Assembly: GCA_023078555.1 (NCBI GenBank)
Contig: CM041204.1
Location: 344,923 to 408,922 of the forward strand
DNA length: 64,000 bases
Reading direction: 5' to 3'
Source of the DNA: Ulva prolifera
Lineage: Eukaryota; Chlorophyta; Ulvophyceae; Ulvales; Ulvaceae
This document shows, piece after piece, positions 47,027 through 57,874 of the stretch (within the stretch, counting starts at the first letter, position 1; each line of letters opens with the position of its first letter). Both the position numbers and the translations under genes were made by a program. The notes under the pieces are model-generated. The model saw only the letters and a list, made by a program, of their open reading frames with translations, was not told where the DNA came from and made no database searches.

Positions 47027-50000
47027 ATGACGAGCCTTTCATCCCACATGCTCAAGTTAGAAGCCGCGGATTCGGCAGCTCCGCCGCTGAGGATTCACCC
47101 TTGCTGTCCTATACATGACAGGCTCGATGTGATGGTAAACGAGAAGCTCGGCAGTGGAGCAAACGGGAAGGTGCGTTTAAGAATCTGGTGGGCCGTGACG
47201 CACATCGGCGAGGCTGTCTGCATGATTCGTGGAACTTTCGACACAGCATCGTGTGCAGCATACCGTCGTCCATAATGCTTCATTTCTGTGCCGTTTTCCT
47301 GCCGGGTTTCCTGCCGTTCGTGGCTCTCGGACACATGTTCACAGTTAAGCAGCACTTCGGTCGCGTGAATCGGGGATCGCCACACACGCAACACGTTCAC
47401 AGCGGATACGAAATCCTTTGCAAGTTTTTGTATGAAATATCTGAGGTATTGCGGAAGAGGCATGCTAACTGCCCACTTTGGCGACATCGCCTCCAGATGT
47501 CTCAGCACGCGCCCGGAGGCTTGCCGCCGATTGTACGTGCCCAGCCTCTGAAGTACACAGACAAACTCTCACAAAATCCTGCATATGATCTGTATAGGTA
47601 CTTTGAGCGCTGGTATGCAGTTTTTCATGACAATTGATTGCTTGTTGCCTGGCAGTGCCTTGCGACGTAATTCAGCCACACGCACCGGCTGTTTAATTTG
47701 ACCTTGAACTCCTTTCAACGTGATGTTATAGCCTACTTAAGTATCGATGTGAAAGATTCATGACATTCGGCGCTGGAGCTCGACCATAATTCAGCCATGC
47801 TTCAGCTATAGCGCTGCTTCGGATTCGGCAGATGTACGCACTGCGCTTGCTCTCAAGGATAGGGCCGCCCTTGACTTCCCGCCGGCGGGCATCTTCGATT
47901 CGCTGCGCGTTGTCTCCTGCGATGGAGATCTGGGTCCGAACACTAGGAGTATACGAATACTCCGAACAGTAGGAGTATTAATGGACTGGCCACGGACCTC
48001 CTGCTAGCGCTGGAGCGCCATGTGATGCCACATGCGAGCTTCTGAAGTCGCACAAAGGCACTCCAGCGCTGCGCAGGCTCCCTTCGTGCAGTTGCTTCTC
48101 CAGTCTTTGTGATTCTCCCCGGTCGTCTCTCTCACATGGCCTCTGCATCCATCTATCGATCACCGAGGACCAAGTCCATGCATCCTGCACAAGTAAGCAC
48201 ATACAAACTTACATTACTTCAGACAGCTGGTCTGCCCGGGCAGCGTCGCTGCCTATCCAACTCAATGGCTGCCATGAGGTGGTCACGAACTGGCAAGTGC
48301 ACCAGCCTCAGAGGTCCTTTCGTACGAGGGTGAACTTGAGTGATGAGTGACAATTCACTCGTAGTCAAAATCCAGAACAACACACCCAGCCTCTGGACTC
48401 GTGTACGTAGCTGCATGATTACATCAACACAACCTCCCGCACGGGAGCATCTGCCTGCATCACAGAACTGCAGCCGCCTTGTTCACACAGTCCACACGGG
48501 ATCGTTGATCAACCGACGCAGTGCACCGGCAGCCCCTCTCACCCCCTCGCCACATTATTCCCCTCCTGCATGCAGGTCCTCGACGTAAGCCTCCCCGACC
48601 CCAAGGATCCGTACGCACCGGACGAGCACTATGCCCTCAAGCTCCCCCACCCCCAGCACCCCCTCAACGCTGGCCTTGCCATTGAGGCCTCGGCCCTCAC
48701 ATCCCTCCACAGCCACGCCCCCGGTGGCCACCACCCCTGCATCGTCGGCGTCAAGGCCATCGTCGCGAAAGTTCACGTCACGCATGGGGGAGCGCGGGTC
48801 CGCCGCGTCGACGCGCTCGGCATGGAGTACTGCGCTCTCGACCTCGAAGCCCTTGTGAAGCAATCCCCCCCAACACGCAAGGCCTTCTGGCGCCTCGCCG
48901 GCCACATCGGCGACGGCCTGCATGCCGCACACGCCCTCGGCATCGCGCACGGCGACCTCAAGCCGGAGAACATTCTGCTGAAGCTGAACGGCCGCGACGC
49001 CGTCATCGCTGACTGGGGCAGCGCGTTCATCCCCGGTGTGACGCCCCCCGAGCCCGCGGGCACGCCGCTGTTCTCCCCGCCGGAAGCCTACAACTTTCGG
49101 CGTGCCGAGTGGGCCCCGGATGTGGGCTGCGCCCGCGGACCCGCGTTTCCACATGCATACGAGCCCTTCACTGCCGACGTGTGGGGGTTCGGGGCCCTGC
49201 TGCTTTACACCGCGTTCCCGCGCACGATGGCCGTGCTACTCGAGTTTGACGACAGGGTGCTTGAGCACGGGAATCCCACCGGCATGGGCTCCGCGATCGC
49301 GACGTTCATCGAGATGCTGAAGACGCGGTACCGCGCAGCCAGCGCGGCGGGTGCGCCGCATGAGCCGTTCGCCGAGATCGTCCAGCGGGTGTTTGTTGAG
49401 GACCCGGCGGAGCGGTGCACCCTAGAGATGGTGCGGCGGCTCGTGGCCGCGGGGCAGGCGGCGGAGGTGGCGGCCGTGCATGACGACAATGATGCCGATG
49501 CGCTCACGGACCAGGATCAGGCGTGGAGAAACGATGACGAGGAGCTGGCGGAGATGGCCCGCCGTTCACTGCCGCAGGTTCCAGTGCCTCCTGCATCTGC
49601 GGTGCGCTGCTACCCGGACCTGTGCTATGCTGTGCTGTGCTGTGCAGTGCGATGTTGTGTCTGCTGTAGCCGCGACGAGCTCGCGGCGGCAGCAGTACCA
49701 CATGCATACATCATGCGCGACCTGCACACCCTGTCAAAACCACATTCAACCGTCTCAAGCCTCCACCTTGCGGAGGCTGTGTGACAGTCTGTTGCAGCCG
49801 CACGCTGCGGATGCCTGCTGTGCTCCACGACGAAGTGCCTCCGCGTAAACATATGCATGCGTACGTCATGCACATCGTCGCCAAACTCGAGACCTCGCCG
49901 CACAGGCTGTTGTTGACTTGTTTGGGACCCTGTGCAGGGCGCTCCTGTGGCCCTCACCGTCGCCGATTCCGCCACAGCAGGGCCCCCACCTTCCGCAACC

Positions 50001-51206
50001 CCCACAGCCACCGTTCCGGCGTGCGCCGTCCATGCCGCCCCCACCCCTACACTCACCTCCCCTGCTTCCCCTCTAGAGCCCGCCCTAATGCCCGGTGTCC
50101 CATGCGCGGCCACCGCCTCTGTGACTGCCTCGGAGGGCCTCCTGGCCCCCCTCCCCGGCATCCCGACCCCTCCCGCCGCATCCGCCACGGAGCCTTTTGT
50201 CGCGTTGAAGCCGGAGGCACTCCCATCCACAAGAGTATCTGAGTCTCCCTGTGGCCCCCGAAGCGCCTCCCCCGCGCCACCGGTGACACCACCCCGCGCT
50301 CAAGGTAGGGTGCATGTGTCGCTGCTGTCCAGCAGTTCAGATGCAAGTGCACAAGGGCGATTCACGTGCAGCCCCAGCTATGCGCGCGCAGACGGCGTTG
50401 CAAGTGCGGGCCGGCCTGGGGATCTGCAATTGAAGTATATCGTGGCAACGGCAGGCATGTGGGCGCACTCTACTAGTAAGCTGCAAGGTGCGAGCTACCG
50501 GCATTAGGCACAACTTCATGGACAACGTTTTGAGTTCTGCTTGTCATAACGGATCACGCCTGGGTGATGGGCACTGCGCACCTGCCGGGCCTGAGCTCAC
50601 ACCGGCTGAGCCGCTCCTGCACCGTGAACTCGTGGTCTGTGATCAACTCGATTGCCTTGTTTGTTTGATGCTATGTGTCCTTCATGTTAGAGGTTGGCAC
50701 GTGCCGCTCGTCGCATGCATACTTCACGGCCTCAGCTGTACTAGCACATCCAATCCCCACCCCCGGCCCTTCCAAGAGAATTTCCCTACACACTTCTTTC
50801 TCTCCACCCCTCCTACATTTGTATCGCTGGCCATGTCCCTTCTTATTCCGTATGTCTCTGTGCAGGCAAGGCTGCAGCGGGCACAGTACAGAAAAAGAGG
50901 GGGAAGCCCGAGCAGCCGCGGCGCGTGTCTCCCCGCACCGAGGCGCGCAAGATCGCCGCGCAGCCCGGCCTCAAGCGCCTCCGCTGCTCCACCGAAGACG
51001 CCCCCGCTGCCGCGCCGGCCTCGAAGTGTCACGCCGCCGGCGCCTGCGGTACCCCCTCCAGCGTCGCCGCCGCTCCCGACAATGCTGCGGCTGCCACCGC
51101 AAGCGTAGCCCGCCGCAAGCGCTGCCGTGGCAGTGACAGCCCCTCAGATGAGGACACGTGTGCTTGGTTGTGTGGACCCTCCGCGAAGAAACATCATGCT
51201 TCGTAG
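47027..51206 (+). CDS. Protein kinase-like protein, copy 2
   Basis: Four exons with the same lengths as copy 1: 47027-47170, 48576-49601, 49938-50304 and 50866-51206, giving 625 residues. All introns are GT/AG and phases match copy 1. The catalytic set is unchanged (GSGANGKV, YALKL, HGDLKPEN, DWG, PPE, DVW). Differences from copy 1 are few and mostly in the linker and tail exons, for example EPALMPGVPCAATASV in place of EPSRLPGLPCMASAAV in exon 3, and a slightly different Ala/Thr run in exon 4. With Lys40 before the glycine loop, as in copy 3, it may be closer to the ancestral form. Near-identity with copy 1 means either recent duplication or gene conversion. Confidence 0.85.
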
Positions 51207-51661
51207 CGGGGCTGTAGCCGCGGCTGTGCCAATAATTTACAGGACGGATATATTCCCTGTGTCAAATAACCAGAATGGCAGGGTGACGACCGTTTGTGGG
51301 AACTTTCTCTAATATTACTGAGAAGAGTGCATTGCGCTGCAACTGAGGAGGTGTGGGCTGTCTCACAGTGCAGTGAGAAGCTAGTGACTATATGGTGAAT
51401 CGATGGGCATGGGCATACCGGTACAGCTCTGTTTTCTCAGATCGCTGTTCTGGGTTTTTACGTGTGGAGGTCGCGGTATGGAGTTGTGGGTATGGGTGTC
51501 ACGAGTGTTGCTGTGCCGCCCTGTCCAGCGTGACCAGGGATTGCAACTCGGAGCATACATGACAAATATGGGTGAACGAACGATGATTTGATGCGCGGTC
51601 CGCGCCAGTAGATGTAGGTATCGTAGACAGGACCTGTGTGGGTAGTCAAATGAAGAAGCCA

Positions 51662-51666
51662 TGTAA
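51662..51666 (+). promoter_or_regulatory. Putative poly(A) signal TGTAA, kinase copy 2
   Basis: The motif lies 456 nt after the stop, in the same context (CCATGTAACAGTGTAG) as in copy 1. Confidence 0.4.
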
Positions 51667-53252
51667 CAGTGTAGGATAATGGGTGCGCTTGCAGCGCTGT
51701 ACATGCTGTGTATGCTGCGAATCTTGCTGTGCTGCATATGCAGCTAGATCTCACAGCCGGACATACCAATGCCACCCTCAAACACCACACCCTTAACACC
51801 GGAAAACAGGCCCGGTGCCAGCGTGCAACAACGGACGGCAGGAGCATGTCACGCATACAGATCTAGAGCATCGGCCCACACGTACGCGCACCGCGCTCTC
51901 GCGGACACGAACCTGCACACAGACATGCATGCCTGTGGAATCCCACACAATCCGAGAACAAAGGTCATGTGTGAACAGTGCTGTGTGCTGTGTGCTGCAT
52001 CACGCTGCTGCGTCAGGGTGCGCGCGCGTTGTCACGTCATGTGTAGAGGCGGGCCCTTGCGGCTCCCTTTTCGCACAACAAGAGGCGGCGGCTGCATCGA
52101 CAGCCATGTGCATGGCATGCTCATGAAAGCAGGCGGACGCTGTAACGCTCAGAGGTGAAAGGCCACGCAGTGCGCTCGTCCGTGACCAGCACAGCGCCAC
52201 CCTGTCTCCATATGAGATTTGTACAATCATGGACAAGTGGCCACCCCCGCGTGTCGCCACTGCTGCATCCTCTCCAGATGACAGCCTGAACGCAACGGGG
52301 GCAGCGGAAACACGCCAAAGGCACAGTCAGGCCTGCTGCTACCGTTCTCGGCCGTTACCCATGCACTGGCCGTTCGCGTACAATGTGTGCCGCAACCAGA
52401 AGCGGCGCACCCTGCATGTAGCCGCCATGCATGTGTTGCGCACGGGCACACGGAGACGGCATCCGTCAGTCTTCTCGCTGTGTGTCGCACAGACGTCGCC
52501 TCGTGTGTGTGCGCCAGCTGGCAGTCTGTCTGCGGACCCGAGCATGCATCAGCCTGGCTTCCCATGCTTGTATGTTGCGTCCCCGTGCCGCGGTGTTTGC
52601 GGAGGTGTATGAGACACACTTCATTGGCGGCAGGCCCCCCTCAGGCCCCCCTCCACCGCCCCCGCTGGGCTGCTTCCAATAGTGGCTTCGCAGCATGCAT
52701 GCGCCTTCCGCCTCAGCAGTTACGGCGTCGAGGCGGCCTCCACCGCCGCCGCCGGTCAGATCTGTCCCCTTGTTGCTGCGCAGTAGGGGGGTGTACGTTC
52801 ATGCATGCGGTCAGGGCCCCGCGCTGTCAGGGCGCGAAGTTCACTGCGCAGTGGAACTTCGACTGTGGAAGCTTGCTAGGGTGCAGAGTTCGCGTAAACG
52901 TGTCATCGTGATGGCCATAGCTTCAATCAGGGAGCACGTGCTGTACATCGAATCTGCGCTGTAGTACATTCTGCACGGCGTACGCTACAGTGCTCTACAA
53001 CCCCCGTATTTTATGGAGGGATTCCCGCTGAGTTTTTCCATTTTCCAGAGGGCAAGCACCGCTGGTATGCTGAAATTTCGGAGGGCTTTCCCGCCGTAAT
53101 TGTTCTTTTCTGGGATGCCAAAAACATTTCGGGCTCGATGCGCTCGCAATCATATATGTCTGCTGAAGTATGGTAGTGAGGAATAACCTTTCCAATCATA
53201 TACATTTACCTCCAAGGCCTGTTTGTGTGGGCAACAACAGCAACATACACAT

Positions 53253-53642
53253 TCAGTCGCCCTCTTCAAGTTGCATACCAAAGGTCAGCAAGCGCTCTAA
53301 CTCATCACGCTCAATGTCCTGCTCATCATCATTGTCACTATAACCTACCTCCTCACCACCTTCAGTACCTGGAAGCACATGAGACAAAACAGCGACCCAC
53401 ACCTCATCAGGCTGCATGGCTACTGCCTCAGCAAGCTTACGGACGAGGAGGCCACAATTTGAACCTTTCACCATTTTCTCATACATGTCTATCATGGTGA
53501 GTGCACCCTCCTTATCATCTATGGGCCTGTTGGGATCAAAATGCTGCTCGCGCAAGTCTTCGAATGTGATAGCTTGTTTCACACGTATTTGAGAGTCAAG
53601 GGTGGCCACATGCGTCGATAACGTCAGCGGTCGTATGATCAC
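53253..53642 (-). CDS. Acidic 3'-terminal exon of an unknown protein in the hAT-like element
   Basis: The frame is open for 129 codons with a stop at 53253; the upstream side begins right after an in-frame TAG with no ATG at the edge. The protein is soluble and acidic: AITFEDLREQHFDPNRP, YEKMVKGSNCGLLVRKLAEA, then an Asp/Glu-rich end with YSDNDDEQDIERDELERLL. Codon use and GC content are lower than in the neighbouring kinase DNA, consistent with foreign origin. It may be the C-terminal end of an element protein or of a captured gene. The first in-frame ATG lies near 53498; a 5' exon may be missing. No family recognised. Confidence 0.4.
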   Translation of the reverse strand: MIIRPLTLSTHVATLDSQIRVKQAITFEDLREQHFDPNRPIDDKEGALTMIDMYEKMVKGSNCGLLVRKLAEAVAMQPDEVWVAVLSHVLPGTEGGEEVGYSDNDDEQDIERDELERLLTFGMQLEEGD

Positions 53643-54104
53643 CGCCTAGCTGACTTCTCGCAGCCTGGTTCGTGCCGGACGTGCTAGCAACCTCATCACG
53701 AGCGCGCTTTCTGGGGACTGACCCCTTGAAACCGAGCCGAGCATTGCTCAAAGCGACAGGTGCACACATCGTCTATTGGCACTTTGAGCTGTGCTTCGCA
53801 ACATTATGTAGTGATACAGAGCCAGCGTGTTGCGCCTACGGAGCAAAGCATCCAGTGACGTCTCGGAAAGTGCACCTGAGGACACTGTGCACCTGGGTGC
53901 AGCTGCTCGTCAAGATCGCTCGCTTCGCTAGCTCGTGTGCTCGCAGCATTATCAATGTGAACACATCCCGCTCGCTGCGTCGCACGTCGCACATTTCAGC
54001 GGGCAAGACCGCTCAGACGCCCGAGACACAGCGGGCTGCGCCCGCTGGCATTTGCTGTAACAGCCCAGTTTCAGCGGCGTAAACCGTCGACTTTTCAAAA
54101 TCTG

Positions 54105-54303
54105 TTCGTCGGTCAGTTGGGGGATGTGGCCGCCGCCAGTGGGCGCATCTCCAAAGGCGCGTTTGTCCAGTGGGCGCTGCGGGTGTTGTCGGTGTCATTG
54201 CAGCGCGGCAATGCGGATATGTATCGGAAGTCTGGGCTTGTCATCTCTCGGGAGCAAGGGTTGCGATATGATGCGGGCCTGGAGGACGCGATCCTGCCGG
54301 ACT
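54105..54303 (+). pseudogene. Reverse transcriptase C-terminus of the truncated LINE
   Basis: An open 66-codon remnant with the L-GDVAAASG and LSVSLQRGN blocks and a natural stop at 54301-54303. It is homologous to the arm fragment at 9987-10284. The polymerase core is missing because of 5' truncation. It gives the stop position of the parent LINE. Confidence 0.6.
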
Positions 54304-55023
54304 GAGTTGTGAGTGCGGTTGTAGTGTTCGTGTGTGTGTGTTACAAGGACAAAGGCAGCAAGTCGGGCAGCACCGCGAAAGGAGCAAGCAGACGAAGCAA
54401 ACACCAAGACACCCACGAACATCGCACCCATCACCGGCGTAGCAAGCGACACAGATCCGCAGACCGCCAAGCACACACCCACACACCAGCACACACACGC
54501 ACAGACCCACACACCCACAAACCCAAACCCACACACGCGCACGCACAAACCCCACAGCCGACACACAACATCACAACCACCAGCACCACAACGCCCGCCG
54601 CCGGACGACAGGGCCAAACCCAACACACTGCTGCCTGAGGCCGCCCATCATGGCCGCCCGACTGCCGGGGGCCGCCCCGGCCCCACGACCCACCCCCACC
54701 CCACCAAGCCACAGCATACCACGCCAGCCCGGCACACCGCCGCGCAGCCTCGCCGGCCCACGCCGCACCGCACCCAGGACAATGCAGCGCCCAAGCCGAT
54801 CCGCAGTCCCCGCACATGCCAACGAAGGCATCCCGCACACCCATCGGACCCGGCCCAGCTGGAGTCAGAGGCCACAGGCCGGTGGCGTCAAGCGGACGGG
54901 GCGCCCAAGGGGCACCCCACCGCTCAGGCCGGATGCTCGTGTGTGTGTGAGTGTATGTTGCAGTTGATTCGGATGAGATTCGGTTTCGGTGTTTGTTTTC
55001 TCCCGTTCACTCTTTTGTAAATC
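54105..55023 (+). mobile_element. 5'-truncated LINE with 15-bp target duplication
   Basis: The insertion is flanked by the exact direct repeat ACTTTTCAAAATCTG at 54090-54104 and 55024-55038. It begins inside a reverse transcriptase polyprotein frame (FVGQLGDVAAASGRISKGAF, then WALRVLSVSLQRGN) that stops at 54301-54303. About 700 bp of AC/GC-rich untranslated sequence follows, including a block shared with the palindrome arms (54560-54780). The 3' end is CCCGTTCACTCTTTTGTAA plus ATC. Variable-length target duplication, 5' truncation and a fixed polar 3' end are typical of target-primed LINE insertion. It sits inside the hAT-like element, so it is younger than that element. Confidence 0.88.
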
Positions 55024-55127
55024 ACTTTTCAAAATCTGGGCGGCATTTACAGGAAAAATGTCTATTTCAGCGGGAAAACCGGCGGTTTGTAGAGCACTGG
55101 TACGCTATGTTAACAATATCTATCGTA

Positions 55128-55150
55128 ATTACAAAAGAGTGAACGGGAGA
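55128..55150 (-). mobile_element. 23-bp LINE 3'-end insertion with 16-bp target duplication
   Basis: Twenty-three bases equal to the last nucleotides of the LINE 3' end (complement of CCCGTTCACTCTTTTGTAA plus a few bases) are flanked on both sides by AACAATATCTATCGTA (55112-55127 and 55151-55166). The perfect 16-bp duplication shows that this is a true insertion event, truncated to almost nothing. It lies five bases beyond the target duplication of the hAT-like element. Confidence 0.88.
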
Positions 55151-55213
55151 AACAATATCTATCGTAGATCTTTGACGGTGCTGGCCAGGACCATGGTGCA
55201 CATCAAACAAGGT

Positions 55214-55372
55214 ATATACCTGAAGTTTGTTTTCTCCCGTTCACTCTTTTGTAATATATATATACCTGGGTGTATAGATATATACATGGGTGTGTGTCAG
55301 TGTATGTTGATGTGGATTCGGATGAGATTCGGTTTCAGTATTTGTTGTCTCCCGTTCACTCTTTTGTAACAA
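55214..55372 (+). mobile_element. Two further LINE 3'-tail insertions
   Basis: The ending CCCGTTCACTCTTTTGTAA occurs at about 55236-55254 and again at about 55351-55369. The first tail (about 34 bp) is flanked by TATATACCTG on both sides. The second (about 55289-55372) repeats the GATTCGGATGAGATTCGGTT segment of the LINE copy at 54105-55023. Units 1 and 2 have only a short GGCATACAT-type sequence here, so these insertions are specific to unit 3. Confidence 0.75.
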
Positions 55373-55471
55373 CTATAGTCAGGTATACATGATCGATCCT
55401 CGCCAACGCGCGTACGCGATCATCGACACGGCGTCGCTGACGACGATTGCGCAGTGTATGTGATGTCCGAC

Positions 55472-55630
55472 TGTGGCGATCCAGTGATATTGCCTCTATA
55501 TATATTGCCTCTATATAAACCACTAGTGGTACAGTACTGGACCCTTGCACATATGTCGCGACTGGACCCTCGCGACGTGCGAGGGTAGACCGGTCTAGTG
55601 GTATAGCGGCAATATCTCCGGATTGCCACA
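55472..55630. mobile_element. Hairpin-forming insertion (MITE-like), ~159 bp
   Basis: It starts TGTGGCGATCC and ends GGATTGCCACA, with 23-bp imperfect inverted ends (TGTGGC, then GATATTGCC near the inner edge) and further inner inverted pieces (CACTAGTGG, CTAGTGG; CTCGCGACGTGCGAG). Units 1 and 2 lack it at the homologous position (near 34969 and 46553). No target duplication is obvious. The class is not determined. Confidence 0.65.
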
Positions 55631-56117
55631 AAAGCTGGGTTCATGTACGCATACTGTACGAATGCAGTATACGGGCGAGACATGCGACGTTAGCGCCTGC
55701 GTTGCGGTCGGCGGCGGCTGACGTCGCACCATGGCATGCGGCTTTCACAGCCTCATACCACACCGCGGGCAAGGAGCGCCAGCTGGCATCACCATGCATT
55801 GTGTGAGCCGCATACCACCCCAACGTAATCAATTCCTCATGCAGAGGCACATATGAAACACAAGGCACTGATGTGCTTATCCGTAGCATATGTGTCAACC
55901 TTAGTTCAGAAGCTGGTGCTACTGCTCTACCAAGTCGATCTTGTCGCAGCGCTGCTAGCGGCATCATACGCACCCATCGGCGCTCTGAAATCTCGAACTC
56001 ACGCCCGTCAGCATCGCAGGTGTGCACAGTGTGCTCCACGCATCGACAAGTGTCATAGATTACATCAGCCTGACAGTATTGATTCGCCTGACAGTGCACG
56101 TGCAGCCTGTGAAGACG

Positions 56118-57838
56118 ATGACGAGCCATTCATCCCAGATGCTCAAGCTGGAAGGCACGGACTCGACAGCTCCGCCGCTGAAAATTCATCACTGCTGTCC
56201 GATACTGAACAGGCTGGATGTCATGGTAAATGAAAAGCTCGGCAGTGGAGCAAACGTAAAGGTGCTTTTCGAAATCTTCCGAGCCGTGACAAACATCAGC
56301 GACACCGTCTGAATGATTCGTAGAACATACAACAAACTTTCTTCTGCAGCATTCTGTTATTCACATTGCTTCAATTCTCGGCCGTTTTCCCGCCGTTCGT
56401 GGCTCTCGGACACATGTGCACAGTTGATCAGCACTTCGGTCGCGTGAATCGGGGATCGCCACACACGCACCACCTTCACAGCAGATGTGAAATATTTTGC
56501 AAGTACGTGGATGAAACCACTGTGCTGACCCTGAGGAGGTGTGCTAGTTGCTACCTTGGCGACATTGCCTTTAGAACTCTCTCTGCAGGCGCCCGCGGGC
56601 TTGCGGCCGATTTTTACGTGCCCAGACACTGAAGTACATGAAATCACCTTCACAAAGCTTCGCGTATATGCTGAGATGTTTTTGGCTTTAGGAAGCGGCG
56701 TTGATGCCAGCCGCTTGCTTGTTGCCTGACAGTGCAGCGCTACGCGCGACGGCGTAATCCAGCAACACAAACCAGTTCTTGAACGTGGAATGCGCCTCAT
56801 GTAAAACTCCTTACAATGCAATGATAGAGCGTGTTTCAGGATCGATGCGAATGGTTTTGTGAGGTTTGGCACTGGTCGAGCTTGTTGCCGTGTTTCTGCT
56901 TCGGAAGTTGCGCATGCTCTTAGTCGGATGGCCACCTTTAAACCTTCCACCAGTAGGCATCTTCAAAGCGCTGCGAGTTCTTGCCGGGAAGGTGCCTGGG
57001 CGAACAGCAGGAACTGACTGGCCGTGGACCTCCAGCTGGATGGCCAGTTTGGCGACGCTGATAATGTCGCATCAAGGCACTCCAGCCCTTCGCAGACTGC
57101 TTCGCGAAGCCTAAACTGCATCTCCAGTGTTTACACGCCAGTTTTCCTGTGCGTCGTTCGGCGTCGTTCATACATCGCCTGTGCATCTATCCATAGATCC
57201 TTCAGGAACAAGTTCATACCACTGTTCATGCAGCACATAAGTTTATACAAACCTTGCTTTGCACAGCTGGTCTGAGCGGGCAGTGCTGCCGTCCAACCTA
57301 TCCAAAGGCTGTCAGAATTAGTTCACACAGTCACAAGTGCACCAGCCTCAGTGGTGCTGTCACTGTTTACCCATCAGCCAGAACTACACACTCAATCGAC
57401 TCGACTCCCTCGTCTCAGACCCGAACGTGAGACACCAATCTGCAAATTGATCCTTCACCACCACTGCATAAGAATCTGCATAAGAATCTGCGTACACAGC
57501 TGCAAATGTATGCTACACCACCTGCCATGGCTGTCATGTCAGGTAGATCTAACTTCAGCATGTCCATGTGCACAGCATAGGACTGCACCGACATCATCCG
57601 CAAAGTACACATAGGGTCATCGGGGACTCTGTGAGTTTTGCGTGCGCTGGCTGCGACTGTGGCGTGTGTGCAATGGACCAGAATAATTCGAATCAATTGA
57701 TGGTTCTTGCGCTGCTTGCTGGTTCTTGCGCTGCTTGCTGGTTCTTGCGCTGCTTGCTGGTTCCGCGGTGCTGCTCGCCCTGCCGCATTCATCTTTGTAA
57801 GCCACAGACTCAGAATCGTTTAACCCTTGCTATGCACA

Positions 57839-57874
<36 letters not shown>

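Larger units (their letters stand above)
45926..52430. repeat. Segmental repeat unit 2 (carries kinase copy 2)
   Basis: Homology to unit 1 begins at GCTGGCAGTCTGTCTG (45926 against 34352) and runs past 52260. The two are nearly identical from the kinase exons to the 3' region and slightly diverged at the edges. Unit 2 lacks the MITE and LINE tail of unit 1 and has a 34-C homopolymer at 46106-46139 where unit 1 has only 9 C. Confidence 0.88.
52988..55099. mobile_element. hAT-like element, 2.1 kb, with 8-bp target duplication
   Basis: The left end is CAGTGCTCTACAA and the right end TTGTAGAGCACTG, a perfect 13-bp inverted pair; similarity continues imperfectly (CCG, then TTTT and CCCGCTGA). The flanking 8-bp direct repeat GTACGCTA is at 52980-52987 and 55100-55107. 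Both features fit hAT. A LINE copy is nested inside (54105-55023), so the original element was about 1.2 kb. The only coding trace is the minus-strand frame at 53253-53642. No hAT dimerisation motif is visible, so it is probably a non-autonomous or internally deleted copy. Confidence 0.88.

Noticed and set aside
55000-55152. MITE with 23-27 bp terminal inverted repeats (TTGTTTTCTCCC.../...GGGAGAAACAA)
   Set aside because: The two ends are separate LINE 3' tails in opposite orientation. Each has its own target duplication (15 bp and 16 bp), which a single MITE would not produce.
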